A stretch of 5,690 nt of DNA from Streptosporangiaceae bacterium (lineage in GTDB: Bacteria > Actinomycetota > Actinomycetes > Streptosporangiales > Streptosporangiaceae): assembly GCA_030045175.1 (NCBI GenBank), contig JASIBM010000558.1:1-5690 (forward strand), written 5' to 3'. Below are positions 1 through 5,690 of the stretch, piece after piece. Below the pieces are notes generated by a model that saw only the letters and a program-made list of their open reading frames with translations, had not been told where the DNA came from and ran no database searches. A program made the position numbers and the translations under genes. The stretch's first letter is position 1; each line of letters begins with the position of its first letter.

Positions 1-986
1 CGGAAGATGGACGAGCCCTTGGTCGCGCCGCACAGCGCGTCCGCGGCGAGCACGACCGCCGCGGCCGTGTAACTGCTCTTCTCGTCCGGGTAATGCCGCG
101 AGGTGGCGTACTGCCAGCCGGTCCAGTAGGCACCGGTCGGGTCGCGCAGGAACTGGATCTGGCCGAGTAGGTCGAGAGCGCCCGCGGTGTCACCGAGCGC
201 ATTCAGGGTGATCGCCAGTTCGGCGGTCTCCGCCGCGGTCACCCACGGCTCGTCGCTGACGCAGCGGACGCCGATTTCCGGCACCACGTACGTGTCCCAG
301 CCCCGGTCGATCCGCTCGCGTCCGGCCCGGCCGCGGACCGGCCCGCCAAGCACCGGGTAGTACCAGTCCATGGAGAACCTGCTCTTATCCGCGAACGCCT
401 CCGGGTGACACGCGACCGCGTGCGCCAGCTGACCGGCGGCGAGTTCCCAGTCAGGCTGCGGTCTGGCCAGGTAGTCGGCGAGCAAGATCGCGCACCGCAG
501 GCTTGAGTACATGCTCGCGCTGCCGGTCAGCAGCGCGTAGTCACCTGGGCTGCCATCGGCGTTCCGGCGCCAGATGATCTCCCCGCGCGGCGTCTGCAGG
601 CCAAGCACGAACTCGATCGCCGACCGCACCATGGGCCACATCCGCTCGGCGAACTCGTCGTCGCCCGTGACAAGCAGTTCGTGCCAGACTCCCACGGCAC
701 AGTAGGCCGCGTGGTTGCTCTCGGTCGACAAGTCGCTCTCGCCCGGCGGCATCTGCTTGCGCCACGAGCCGTCGCGGCGCTGGTTCACCTGGAGCCACTC
801 ATAGGCCTGACGGGCTGCGTCGCGCAGGCCGCAGGCGCTTAGCGCCATCGCGCACTCGACGTGGTTCCACGCGTCGACGTGACCATCTGGCCAGCCGATA
901 GCGCCGCCGGGCTGCGCCGAGTCTGCGATCGCCCGGCCGGTCGCCAGGATGTCATCGGCAGTCAGGATGCCAGCCACCTCTGGCAC
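1..986 (-). CDS. Prenyltransferase/squalene-oxidase-repeat-like alpha/alpha-toroid protein, 3' end outside window
   Basis: I translated this frame by hand: 328 residues are open from a GTG at 986 to the window edge, with no stop. The start is supported by GGAG six bases upstream (GGAGCTTTCAGTG). Residues 69-75 (QRRDGSW) match the QX3GXW repeat of squalene-cyclase/prenyltransferase toroids. Related repeats are QTPRGEIIW (131-139) and the Q278 to W288 stretch ending GAYW. Other aromatic and acidic blocks are DAWNHVECAMAL (38-49), SMDWYYPVLGG (205-215) and DEPWVTAAETAEL (245-257). No signal peptide or membrane segment is visible, so a soluble protein is likely. I see no DXDD acid motif of squalene-hopene cyclases and no clear zinc-ligand set of protein prenyltransferases, so the family name describes fold only. 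As I remember related actinobacterial proteins, few residues are missing past the edge. It is the last visible gene of the glycosyltransferase-methyltransferase cassette. The fold call is fairly safe; the activity is unknown. A six-hairpin glycoside-active enzyme is an alternative. Confidence 0.85.
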   Translation of the reverse strand, partial: MPEVAGILTADDILATGRAIADSAQPGGAIGWPDGHVDAWNHVECAMALSACGLRDAARQAYEWLQVNQRRDGSWRKQMPPGESDLSTESNHAAYCAVGVWHELLVTGDDEFAERMWPMVRSAIEFVLGLQTPRGEIIWRRNADGSPGDYALLTGSASMYSSLRCAILLADYLARPQPDWELAAGQLAHAVACHPEAFADKSRFSMDWYYPVLGGPVRGRAGRERIDRGWDTYVVPEIGVRCVSDEPWVTAAETAELAITLNALGDTAGALDLLGQIQFLRDPTGAYWTGWQYATSRHYPDEKSSYTAAAVVLAADALCGATKGSSIF

Positions 987-991
987 TGAAA

Positions 992-1030
992 GCTCCGGGC
1001 GGGACCGCCCCGGGCGGGACCGCCCGGAGC
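992..1030 (-). promoter_or_regulatory. Hairpin containing the Shine-Dalgarno site of the toroid gene
   Basis: Bases 992-1002 and 1020-1030 are perfect 11-base inverted repeats (GCTCCGGGCGG / CCGCCCGGAGC). Inside them 1005-1009 pairs with 1013-1017, leaving a 2x2 internal loop and a 3-base tip. In the minus-strand transcript the hairpin begins 2 bases after the methyltransferase stop (1035-1033). Its 3' arm contains the GGAG (996-993) that serves the GTG at 986. The middle also reads as two tandem copies of a 15-base unit (995-1009 and 1010-1024). Inference: the fold hides the ribosome site until a ribosome finishing the methyltransferase opens it. A partial terminator is an alternative, since only TTTCA follows the stem. 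Confidence 0.6.
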
Positions 1031-1032
1031 GG

Positions 1033-1752
1033 TCAGGGTGCCGCATGCTTGTCCGCGTACACGACGAGGCTCTTGCCGATCACGGGGTTGAGCGCCTGGT
1101 CGGCCAGCCTGGTGATCGCTGGCCTGCGCATGATGTCCCAGACGAGCAGCCTGTGGTAGGCGCTCGCCAGCCGGTGCCCGTCGTTGCCCACGCCGACCGC
1201 GCACTTGAGCCACCAGTACGGCGAGTGCAGCGCGTGAGCGTGGTGGTGGCCGCCGACGAGCAGGCCGGAGCGAGCCAGCTTGGCCTCGAGCTCCCGCCTG
1301 GTGAATATCCGCACGTGCCCTCCAGGCACGTTGTGGTATTCATCGGACAAGCGCCAGCAGATCCGCTCGGGTAGCCACGCGGGTACGGTCACCGCCGCCA
1401 CGCCGCCCGGCCGTAGCACCCGGAAGATCTCGTTCAGCGCCTGCTGGTCGGCAGGGATGTGCTCGAGCACCTCGGCCGCGATCACCTTGTCGAACGAGGC
1501 GTCGGGAAACGGCATGCGGGTGGCGTCGCCGGCCACGACGGTGCCGTGCGCGCCCGCTGGCACCTCACCCGCGGCGGCCATGGCCGCGAACATCGCCGCG
1601 ACCTTGGCCAGTTCGGTCCGGTCGGTGTCGAGCGCCACCACTGTGGCGCCGCGCCGCAGCGTCTCAAAGGCGTGCCGGCCGGCCCCGCAGCCCAAGTCGA
1701 GCACGCGATCCGCGTGCCTGATCGCGAGCCTGCCAAAGTCAACGGTCAGCAC
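1033..1752 (-). CDS. Class I SAM-dependent methyltransferase
   Basis: The protein has 239 residues and a Rossmann-type methyltransferase core. VLDLGCGAGRHAFE (17-30) is motif I, the SAM-binding glycine loop. ALDTD (40-44) supplies the acidic residue expected to hold the ribose hydroxyls. GDATRMPFPDASFD (75-88) is the motif II/III region, AAEVLEHI (92-99) the strand-4 region, and VLRPGG (112-117) the usual post-core turn. The C-terminal part is rich in His and aromatics (HHHAHALHSPYWWLK, 169-183) and probably forms the substrate pocket. The same frame is open upstream to 2088, but that part lies over the glycosyltransferase and is not coding. I chose the GTG at 1752 because the protein then starts VLTVDFGRL, just before the core. 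GGAAGG lies 11 bases upstream, a weak site. The start overlaps the glycosyltransferase end by 14 bases, implying translational coupling. No membrane segments, so cytosolic. The methyl acceptor is unknown; a sugar or lipid from the neighbouring glycosyltransferase is plausible. Confidence 0.92.
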   Translation of the reverse strand: MLTVDFGRLAIRHADRVLDLGCGAGRHAFETLRRGATVVALDTDRTELAKVAAMFAAMAAAGEVPAGAHGTVVAGDATRMPFPDASFDKVIAAEVLEHIPADQQALNEIFRVLRPGGVAAVTVPAWLPERICWRLSDEYHNVPGGHVRIFTRRELEAKLARSGLLVGGHHHAHALHSPYWWLKCAVGVGNDGHRLASAYHRLLVWDIMRRPAITRLADQALNPVIGKSLVVYADKHAAP

Positions 1753-3181
1753 TGGCGGCTCTGCCTTCCCGCTCGGCGATCGCGCGACGATACTCCTGCA
1801 CAGTCGCCCTGGCCACGGTCGTCCAGGCGAAGCGCTCCTGCACCCGGCGCAGGGCAGCCGCGGAGAGCCGCTGGCGCTCGGCGGGCGAGTCGAGCAATCG
1901 CCGCATCGCGGCCGTGAGTTCCTCCGCGTCACCCGGCGTGACAAGCACCGCGGCGTCACCAGTGACCTCAGGTAGCGCGCCGGCCCTGGTCGCCACCAGC
2001 GGCGTGCCCGACGCCATGTGCTCGACGGCGGGCAGGGAGAAGCCCTCGTAGAGCGATGGAACGACGGCGATCTCAGCGCTGGCGACAAGGTCGGCGAGGT
2101 CGGTGTCGCTGATGCCGGAGACGAACCGCACCTTGTCTCCCAGCGACAGCTCGCCGATAAGCTGCTCGGTCGGTCCGCCGGGAGCCGGCCTGCCGACGAC
2201 GGTCAGCACGCAGTCCCGTTCCGATGCGAGCTTCGCGAACGCGCGTAGCAGGGTCGGTATCCCCTTCACGGGCGAGTCGGCGCTCGCGACCGCGATGACG
2301 CTGCCTGGGTTGCGCGGCCCGGGCCGCGGGTGGAACAGCCGGGTGTCGACGCCGAGCGGTATGACCCTGACGTTCTGCTCGGGCACCTTGAAGTCGCTGA
2401 TGATGTCGGCGCGGGAAGACTGCGACCCGGTCATGACCGTGCCGACCCTCCTGGCGACCCTGGCCTGCATCCTGACGAAGGAGTACCAGCGCCGCTTGCC
2501 GAGCCGGGTCAGTCCGCTGGCCTGCGCGAGCTCGATCCTGCGGTCAACGCTGATCGGGTGGTGGATGCTGGTGACCAGCGGCAGGCCGAGCCGGCGGATG
2601 CCAAGCATGCCGTAGGCGAGCACCTGGTTGTCGTGCACCACGTCGAAGTCGTCCCGCCTGGCCCGCAGCGCGCGCAGCGCGCGGATGCTGAAGGTGAGCG
2701 GCTCAGGAAAGGCGGCCGTCCACATCATCGCGACCTCGAGCAGGTCGATCCAGTCCCGGTACTCGCCAGGCCGGGGCGTGCGGAAGGGGTCGTCGTCGCG
2801 GTACAGGTCCAGGCTGGGCACTGCGCGCAGCGCGGGGCCAGGTTCGAGCTCGGGGTACGGCTGGCCGGAAAAGACCTCGACGTGATGACCGAGGGCCGCC
2901 AGCTCGCGGGAGAGATGCCGCAGGTAGATTCCCTGCCCCCCGCAGTGGGGCTTGCTTCGGTAGGAAAGCAGTGCCACCCGCAGCGGCCGGTCCTCGCGAG
3001 CTGACCCGGCTGGCTCGCTGGTCGAGTGGCTTGTTGTGGTGGGGATGGCCACAGCGGACGTGGCCGTTACCGATGACGCCTGGTCAAGCAGCTCTGCCTC
3101 CTCGTTGTCGCCGGCCCCGGCCGTGTTGAGCCTGCCGTCAAGGCCGAGCCGCTGACCTTTCCTGGCAGCGAACATTATCAC
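1739..3181 (-). CDS. GT4-family glycosyltransferase (GT-B fold), start uncertain
   Basis: The reading frame has 480 codons. The N-terminal Rossmann domain begins at RVALLSYRSKPHCGGQG (68-84), whose GGQG is the GT4 glycine loop. VVHDNQ (181-186) and SIHHPISVDRR (205-215) follow. The C-terminal donor domain starts after VIPLGVD (273-279) and carries K306 (SPVKGIP), G330-R331 (VVGRP) and the GT4 hallmark EX7E (E379 to E387, EGFSLPAVE). It should transfer a sugar from a nucleotide-sugar donor, retaining the anomeric configuration; donor and acceptor cannot be read off. There is no signal peptide, so it acts in the cytosol, perhaps at the membrane face. Oddity: residues 1-66 form a Ser/Thr/Ala-rich, probably disordered extension. 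The start is GTG at 3181, with ATG at 3175 two codons on; neither has a good Shine-Dalgarno site. Later candidates are GTG at 3052 and GTG at 2977. The gene ends inside the methyltransferase start (14-base overlap) and begins 50 bases after the metal transporter. Confidence 0.92.
   Translation of the reverse strand: MIMFAARKGQRLGLDGRLNTAGAGDNEEAELLDQASSVTATSAVAIPTTTSHSTSEPAGSAREDRPLRVALLSYRSKPHCGGQGIYLRHLSRELAALGHHVEVFSGQPYPELEPGPALRAVPSLDLYRDDDPFRTPRPGEYRDWIDLLEVAMMWTAAFPEPLTFSIRALRALRARRDDFDVVHDNQVLAYGMLGIRRLGLPLVTSIHHPISVDRRIELAQASGLTRLGKRRWYSFVRMQARVARRVGTVMTGSQSSRADIISDFKVPEQNVRVIPLGVDTRLFHPRPGPRNPGSVIAVASADSPVKGIPTLLRAFAKLASERDCVLTVVGRPAPGGPTEQLIGELSLGDKVRFVSGISDTDLADLVASAEIAVVPSLYEGFSLPAVEHMASGTPLVATRAGALPEVTGDAAVLVTPGDAEELTAAMRRLLDSPAERQRLSAAALRRVQERFAWTTVARATVQEYRRAIAEREGRAASADR
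3174..3179 (-). promoter_or_regulatory. Possible -10 box GATAAT at the glycosyltransferase start
   Basis: The minus strand reads GATAAT, five of six matches to TATAAT, and stands out in a GC-rich setting. It overlaps the GTG-ATA-ATG proposed as the glycosyltransferase start. At 17-18 bases upstream there is no recognisable -35 box (CATGAG or ACATGA). If it is a real promoter element, translation of the glycosyltransferase must start further downstream. Weak evidence. Confidence 0.2.
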
Positions 3182-3187
3182 TGGCCA

Positions 3188-3214
3188 TGCCGCAGTCTCA
3201 TGTCCCTTGCGGCA
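3188..3214 (-). other. Small inverted repeat between metal transporter and glycosyltransferase
   Basis: TGCCGCA (3188-3194) and TGCGGCA (3208-3214) form a perfect 7-base stem with a 13-base loop in the 50-base gap. No T-run follows on the minus strand. It may be a weak terminator after the transporter gene, part of the glycosyltransferase leader, or chance in GC-rich DNA. Confidence 0.3.
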
Positions 3215-3231
3215 CGGGGTACGGGACGCTC

Positions 3232-3993
3232 CTAGCGGATGGCGGCGCCGACCGCGTGGCCAATGCCATAGGTGATCGCCGCCGCCGCGGCGGCGAGCAG
3301 GAACTGGCGCAGCGCGCCGCGCAGGAATGGCCGGTCGGTGATCTTGGCCACGAAACCGCCACCGGCGAAGGCGAAGACCCCGGCCAGCGCGAACACGGCG
3401 GCCAGCGAGCCAAAGCCGAGCAGGTAGGGCAGCAGCGGGATGAGCGCGCCGACGGCGAACGTGACCAGCGAGGCCGCGGCGGCGACGTGGGGAGAGGGCA
3501 GGTCGCGGTGGTCGATCCCGAGTTCCTCGCGGACGTGCAGGCTCAGCGCCTGCTCGGGTCGCTTGGACACCTGGCTCGCCACCTGATCGGCGAGGTCGGC
3601 GTCCAGTCCCTGCCTGCGGAACGCGGCGGCCAGCTCACGACGTTCAGACTCCGGATTGTGCTCGAGCTCGTACCGCTCCTTGGAGACCTCGGCGGCGACG
3701 AGGTCGTTTTGCGATGAGACAGACACGAACTCCCCGGTCGCCATCGAGAAGGCGCCCGCGGCGAGGCCGGCCAGCCCGGTGAGCACGATCGTCTTCGCGG
3801 GGACGCCGCCACCGCCAACGCCGGCGATCAGTGAGACGTTGGTGACGAGCCCGTCCATCGCACCGAACACCGCGGGCCGCAGCCAGCCGCCGGAAACGTC
3901 GCGGTGCTGGTGGCCGTGCGCCTCGGACCTGCGGCGGGCTCGCTGGCCTTGATCGGCAGTGGTCGCCGTGGGGTCTGAGCGCAGCGTCATCAT
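3232..3993 (-). CDS. VIT1/CCC1-family iron/manganese transporter
   Basis: The protein has 253 residues. It should export Fe2+ or Mn2+ from the cytosol, as the proton-coupled VIT family does. After a polar N-terminus containing HGHQH (26-30) comes TM1 with the signature DGLVTNVSLIAGV (47-59). TM2 (about 66-91) holds AFSMATGEFVS with M84 and E88. A charged cytosolic helical segment (about 96-160) carries E102, E106, E109, E115, E117, E120, H153, E156 and E157. Three hydrophobic segments follow (about 171-191, 193-215 and 230-250). In Eucalyptus VIT1 the metal site of this segment uses glutamates plus a Met four residues before a Glu; H153, four before E157, takes that Met position here. Start: ATG-ATG at 3993/3990. 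AGGAG (3998-3994) directly abuts the first ATG, so the second, at 3990, is the better-spaced start (252 residues). The gene lies between a strong terminator and the glycosyltransferase; no link to the cassette beyond proximity is visible. Confidence 0.93.
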   Translation of the reverse strand: MMTLRSDPTATTADQGQRARRRSEAHGHQHRDVSGGWLRPAVFGAMDGLVTNVSLIAGVGGGGVPAKTIVLTGLAGLAAGAFSMATGEFVSVSSQNDLVAAEVSKERYELEHNPESERRELAAAFRRQGLDADLADQVASQVSKRPEQALSLHVREELGIDHRDLPSPHVAAAASLVTFAVGALIPLLPYLLGFGSLAAVFALAGVFAFAGGGFVAKITDRPFLRGALRQFLLAAAAAAITYGIGHAVGAAIR

Positions 3994-4019
3994 CTCCTGC
4001 CAGCGTTCAACGAGCTATC

Positions 4020-4025
4020 AGCATA
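4020..4025 (-). promoter_or_regulatory. Possible -10 box for the metal transporter
   Basis: The minus strand reads TATGCT (TANNNT pattern) about 26 bases before the transporter ATG codons, in the AT-richest part of the 4050-3994 gap and within the palindrome GCATATGC (4021-4028). The sequence 17 bases upstream (GCCTGC) is not a recognisable -35 box. A promoter is expected here because a terminator-like hairpin precedes it; the exact box is a guess. Confidence 0.25.
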
Positions 4026-4050
4026 TGCGGGTGCCGTTTGAGGCAGGCTA

Positions 4051-4082
4051 GGGGCGCGGAGCGCCGATGCGCCCCGCGCCCC
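4051..4082 (-). terminator. GC-rich hairpin terminator after the substrate-binding protein gene
   Basis: GGGGCGCGG (4051-4059) pairs perfectly with CCGCGCCCC (4074-4082). After one A/C mismatch, GCGC (4061-4064) pairs with GCGC (4069-4072) around the tetraloop CGAT. The stem therefore has 13 pairs and starts 13 bases after the TGA of the substrate-binding protein gene. There is no T-run on either side, as is common for actinobacterial hairpin terminators. Confidence 0.65.
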
Positions 4083-4095
4083 TGTTCGCCGCCGG

Positions 4096-5690
4096 TCAGG
4101 TCTTGGTCGCGTTATACAGGAATAGGTGGCCGATCGCGGTCGGGTAGACGCCGCTGACGTTCTTGGCCCAGGCGGACAGGTAGTTGTAGAAGTACGCGTA
4201 GATAATCGGGGTCTCGTTCAGCAGCAGGGTCTCGATCTGGCCGGCCACCTTCCGCTCGGCTTGCAGGTCGACGGCCGCGATGTACTGCGCGGCGAGCGCG
4301 TTGTACTGGGGGTCGTTGAAGTGCGCCGCGTTCCAGGCGCCGGTGCCTGTCTTGGAGTTGATGGTCTCAAGCGGAGCGCCGAGGAACGCGTTCGGGACGC
4401 CCCGGTGGCCGTAGTCGACCAGGCTCATGGTCGCGTCCAGCCAGTTCGAGCTGCCGAACACGCCACTGCCGTAGTACTCGGCGGACGGCTGGTCGTGCAG
4501 GGTGATGTCGACCCCGATGGCCCTCGCTGACTGCTGGACGATCTGGGCGTAGTCCGGGATCTCCTGGATGGCGTTGGCGTACAGCTGGGTCGAGAAGCCA
4601 GAGCTGTGGCCGGCCGCCGACATCAGCGCCTTGGCCTCGGCGAGGTTCTTGACCCGCTGCGGGACGCTGGTGTTGGTCTCGGGGAACACCGGCGCGAACG
4701 GGTTGTCGTTGCCCAGGTCCGCCAGGCCCTTGAACAGGGCCGTGATGATGGCGGGCCGGTCCAGGGTGAGCGCGACCGCGCGGCGCACCCTGGGGTCGGT
4801 GAACGGCGCCTGGTCGCAGCGCATGGACAGCTCGCGGTGCGCGCTTGACCGCAGCTTGCTCACGTGATAGCCGCCGGTCAGCAGCTGCGGGCTGCCTGTC
4901 ACGGAGAACTGGCCGACGACGTCGAGGCTGCCGCTTGTCAGGGCCAGGGTCAGCGGCGTCTCGGTCTCCCCGAAGGTGAACTGGGTGGCCGCTGGCAGCG
5001 CCTTGCGGCCCCAGTAGTTCTTGTTGCGCACGAACGACGCCCCGACCTTGGGCGTGTAGCTCTTCATGAGGAACGGCCCGGTACCTGGGAAGACCTTGCT
5101 GTAGTTGGCCGGGTCGAAGCCGGACGGCATGATCACGGTGTTGTAGTTGTCGGACGAGACCAGGTAGGGGAAGCTGCCGTTCGCCGCCTCCAGGTGGAAC
5201 GCCACGGTGAAGTCGTCGACCTTCTGCACGCCGGCCGGCACCAGGAACCCGGCCAGCGCGGTGTTCGGCGTCTTGGGATTGGTCAGCGTCTGGAAGGTGT
5301 AGACCACGTCGTCGGCGGTCAGCGGGTGCCCGTCGTTGAACTTCACGCCCTGACGGATCTTGAAGGTCCAGTTCTTGGCCACAGCATCCGACGACCAGCT
5401 CGTCGCGAGCACCGGCCGCAGGGTAAGGGTCTGGTCGGACAAGCACAGGTACTCACCGGTCTGGGCGATCATGTCCAGGCTGCCCTGGTCGGCCACCACG
5501 GTCGGGTCGAGGTCGCTGGTGGGAGTGAAGATGCCGGCCCGGATGGTGGCATTCGCCCCCGAGACCCGGCCCGTCTTCTTCGATGTCGACGGGCTGCTGC
5601 TGCAGGCCGCGACGACCGCGCTCAGCACCGGGATGGACATCCCCGCGATGGTTCCCCGCCGGATGAAGTCCCGGCGGCTCAGCCGCCCGG
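4096..5690 (-). CDS. ABC transporter substrate-binding lipoprotein, peptide/nickel (SBP_bac_5) family, 5' end outside window
   Basis: This is the extracytoplasmic binding protein of a Dpp/Opp-type importer, likely lipid-anchored outside the membrane. In residues counted from the internal ATG at 5640, LRPVLATSW (74-82) and WTFKIRQGVKFNDGHPLTADDVVYTFQ (91-117, key residues G98, F101, D103, G104, D110, D111) are family signatures. GTGPFLMKSY (186-195) and FTDPRVRRAVALTLDR (280-295) are further ones. The frame continues upstream of 5640 without a stop to the edge, adding 16 codons that include SRRDFIRR, a Tat motif (Arg pair at 5676-5671). A hydrophobic stretch follows, ending in the lipobox VAAC with the modified Cys at 5604-5602. 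The true start therefore lies beyond 5690, and 530 residues are visible. The C-terminus is complete (TGA at 4098-4096). No permease or ATPase genes follow, so they must lie upstream of the window or elsewhere. The ligand is unknown: peptides are usual, but nickel, heme or oligosaccharides occur in the family. Confidence 0.95.
   Translation of the reverse strand, partial: GRLSRRDFIRRGTIAGMSIPVLSAVVAACSSSPSTSKKTGRVSGANATIRAGIFTPTSDLDPTVVADQGSLDMIAQTGEYLCLSDQTLTLRPVLATSWSSDAVAKNWTFKIRQGVKFNDGHPLTADDVVYTFQTLTNPKTPNTALAGFLVPAGVQKVDDFTVAFHLEAANGSFPYLVSSDNYNTVIMPSGFDPANYSKVFPGTGPFLMKSYTPKVGASFVRNKNYWGRKALPAATQFTFGETETPLTLALTSGSLDVVGQFSVTGSPQLLTGGYHVSKLRSSAHRELSMRCDQAPFTDPRVRRAVALTLDRPAIITALFKGLADLGNDNPFAPVFPETNTSVPQRVKNLAEAKALMSAAGHSSGFSTQLYANAIQEIPDYAQIVQQSARAIGVDITLHDQPSAEYYGSGVFGSSNWLDATMSLVDYGHRGVPNAFLGAPLETINSKTGTGAWNAAHFNDPQYNALAAQYIAAVDLQAERKVAGQIETLLLNETPIIYAYFYNYLSAWAKNVSGVYPTAIGHLFLYNATKT
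5602..5679 (-). other. Tat signal peptide with lipobox
   Basis: In the frame of the substrate-binding protein, codons 5679-5656 read SRRDFIRR, fitting the twin-arginine pattern S/T-R-R-x-F-L/I-K/R. A moderately hydrophobic stretch (GTIAGMSIPVLSAVVAA) follows, then the Cys codon at 5604-5602. V-A-A-C fits the lipobox. A Ser/Thr/Lys-rich linker (SSSPSTSKK) follows the Cys, as is usual in mature actinobacterial lipoproteins. Predicted: folded export by Tat, then lipidation of this Cys. Confidence 0.85.

Noticed and set aside
541..798. 85-codon minus-strand frame
   Set aside because: It is a shifted frame inside the toroid gene, which is open over the whole region 986-1 and carries family motifs.
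1753..2088. Upstream extension of the methyltransferase frame to an ATG at 2088
   Set aside because: It runs through the glycosyltransferase donor domain, has Arg/Ser/Pro-rich shadow composition, and the methyltransferase fold is complete from 1752.
949..2615. Several long plus-strand open frames (for example 949-1374, 1280-1975, 2103-2615)
   Set aside because: They lie opposite well-supported minus-strand genes, have no recognisable domains and Arg/Pro/Ala-rich composition typical of antisense frames in GC-rich DNA.
3280..3295. Perfect 16-base palindrome CGCCGCCGCGGCGGCG
   Set aside because: It lies in the coding sequence for an alanine run in the last membrane segment of the VIT protein; GCC/GCG codons explain it.
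4037..4055. Possible IdeR/DtxR iron box before the metal transporter (AGGCAGGCTAGGGG resembles half of the consensus)
   Set aside because: Only one half matches, spacing is off by a base and the dyad symmetry required for the operator is missing.
4367..5446. 359-codon minus-strand frame overlapping the substrate-binding protein
   Set aside because: It is a shifted frame of a gene with clear family motifs; its translation is Arg/Gly/Pro/Gln-rich with no domain.

Overview
The window is high-GC DNA with strong G/C preference at third codon positions, GTG starts and Shine-Dalgarno sites of the GGAG type. Together with the protein families present, this points to an actinobacterium. I cannot name a genus. 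All five supported genes lie on the minus strand, so transcription runs from high to low coordinates. No rRNA, tRNA, CRISPR array, insertion sequence or phage gene was seen.

Layout in order of transcription. (1) 5690-4096: a dipeptide/oligopeptide-type ABC transporter substrate-binding lipoprotein, cut at its 5' end by the window edge. The frame stays open past the ATG at 5640 and encodes a twin-arginine motif followed by a lipobox, so that ATG is internal. (2) 4082-4051: a long GC-rich hairpin, the likely terminator of the transporter gene. (3) 3993-3232: a VIT1/CCC1-family iron/manganese transporter of the membrane. (4) 3181-1739: a GT4-type glycosyltransferase with an unusual 66-residue N-terminal extension that may be a start-site artefact. 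(5) 1752-1033: a class I SAM-dependent methyltransferase whose start overlaps the glycosyltransferase end by 14 bases. (6) 986 to beyond base 1: an alpha/alpha-toroid protein of the prenyltransferase/squalene-oxidase-repeat type, cut at its 3' end by the window edge.

Genes 4 to 6 form a tight glycosyltransferase-methyltransferase-toroid cassette. The first two overlap. Between the second and third lies a strong hairpin, starting 2 bases after the methyltransferase stop codon and burying the Shine-Dalgarno site of the toroid gene, which suggests translational coupling. The cassette looks like a dedicated pathway making or modifying a glycoconjugate or glycolipid, but its product cannot be read from the sequence. 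It is the best candidate here for an undescribed system. The metal transporter lies 50 bases upstream of the cassette, and whether the two are cotranscribed is open.
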